Positions 12,522-12,977 of a stretch of DNA of 12,977 nucleotides are shown piece by piece. The stretch comes from Candidatus Woesearchaeota archaeon. GTDB taxonomy: Archaea > Nanobdellota > Nanobdellia > Woesearchaeales > UBA11576. The translations under genes and the position numbers were made by a program. Below the pieces are notes generated by a model. It was not told where the DNA came from and searched no databases. It worked only from the letters and a program-made list of their open reading frames with translations. Position 1 is the first letter of the stretch; every line of letters begins with the position of its first letter. Where the stretch lies: positions 1-12,977 of the forward strand of contig JALWQS010000133.1 of NCBI GenBank assembly GCA_027083015.1. Direction: 5' to 3'.

Positions 12522-12977
12522 TTATTTGTCTTATTTTCTCTTGTTTTTTTGCTTCTTCGGAAGAAAATCTTTCTAAGACGCTGTATTTTGGCCCTTCGGG
12601 TCGTAATTCTGACTTATATAGTTCAAATTCGTTTATTTCAAACTTCTTTTGTTTTATCTTTATGGTTTTGAGGAGTTTCTGGAACGATTCTTTGTTTTCT
12701 GTTTTTTTTATCCTGGCTATTGTTATATGGGGTTTGAATGTTTTGTCTTTTCTGATTCCTATCGTTTCCAGAGAATCTTCAATCTTCATCTTTAACTTTG
12801 TTATTGTCTCTTCAGGTTTTATGCTTGCCCATATGACTTTTGGTTCTCCTTTTCTGGGAAATGTTCCTATTGTTCCAAGTTCTGCTTCAAAATCTTGAAA
12901 TGTTATCTTTTTTAGTCTTTCTTTTATCTCTGTAATCTTCTTCTCTTCTATCTCTCCCAAGAATTTGAGTGTTACAT
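12514..12977 (-). CDS. thpR: RNA 2',3'-cyclic phosphodiesterase (ThpR/LigT, 2H family), N-terminus outside window
   Basis: This is a 2H phosphoesterase that acts on 2',3'-cyclic phosphate or 2'-5' linkages in RNA, historically called 2'-5' RNA ligase. The second catalytic tetrapeptide is clear: HITI in FKPHITIARIK. At the window edge the frame reads VTLKFLGEIEEKKI, preceded by the last two bases of a codon (AT) that suits His, so the first H-x-T-L motif straddles the right edge. Roughly 25-30 N-terminal residues are missing compared with a family length of about 180. WASIKPEE and GPKYSVLERF are also typical. The TTG at 12960 lies within the first motif and is not the true start. The gene runs toward rpsB on the same strand, but rpsB has its own promoter at its 3' end. 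Confidence 0.88.
   Translation of the reverse strand, partial: VTLKFLGEIEEKKITEIKERLKKITFQDFEAELGTIGTFPRKGEPKVIWASIKPEETITKLKMKIEDSLETIGIRKDKTFKPHITIARIKKTENKESFQKLLKTIKIKQKKFEINEFELYKSELRPEGPKYSVLERFSSEEAKKQEKIRQITL

Noticed and set aside
1..12977. CRISPR array, rRNA gene or transposase
   Set aside because: No regularly spaced repeats, rRNA-like blocks or transposase motifs were seen; the only mobile-element signal is the partial tyrosine recombinase.

Overview
The window looks like a chromosomal segment of an archaeon. The evidence is an RIO1 kinase, a Dim2/Pno1-type KH protein, topoisomerase VI subunits B and A, archaeal MBF1, RadB, archaeal-type ribosomal protein uS2, tRNAs with bulge-helix-bulge (BHB) introns, and TATA boxes about 26-28 bp before several starts. 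Small genes, short spacers and the membrane-protein content would fit a DPANN-type or small euryarchaeal genome, but the sequence alone does not fix the lineage.

Layout, left to right. (1) 1-541 is the C-terminal half of a tyrosine recombinase, cut by the window edge. (2) 542-924 has no gene but holds many repeats, hairpins and TATA-like elements. (3) 925-5153 is a plus-strand housekeeping block: rio1, KH/Dim2, top6B and top6A, the last two overlapping by ATGA. The first two act in small-subunit ribosome maturation, the other two form the type IIB topoisomerase. (4) 5203-5554 holds two divergent tRNA genes. tRNA-Arg(UCU) on the minus strand has an anticodon-loop intron. tRNA-Cys(GCA) on the plus strand has two introns, one in the anticodon loop and one inside the T loop. 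(5) 5575-7847 is yjbQ, MBF1 and a GT39-like membrane glycosyltransferase on the plus strand. (6) 7902-10911 is a minus-strand pair of paralogous multi-pass membrane proteins that look like distant STT3/AglB or GT-C relatives. (7) 10986-11693 is radB, driven from a compact divergent promoter. (8) On the minus strand, 11787-12389 is rpsB (uS2) with a structured leader, and 12514 to the right edge is a 5'-truncated RNA 2',3'-cyclic phosphodiesterase (ThpR/LigT).

Three things stand out. The tRNA-Cys T-loop intron has an almost perfect BHB, and its removal restores a consensus T loop. The plus strand is T-rich over A from about 900 to the end whichever strand is coding, but A-rich (and mildly C-rich) in the first 540 bases. 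The switch falls in the repeat-rich spacer 542-924, which makes that spacer a candidate replication origin or other special locus. Finally, the rpsB leader holds two abutting hairpins, suggesting translational control.
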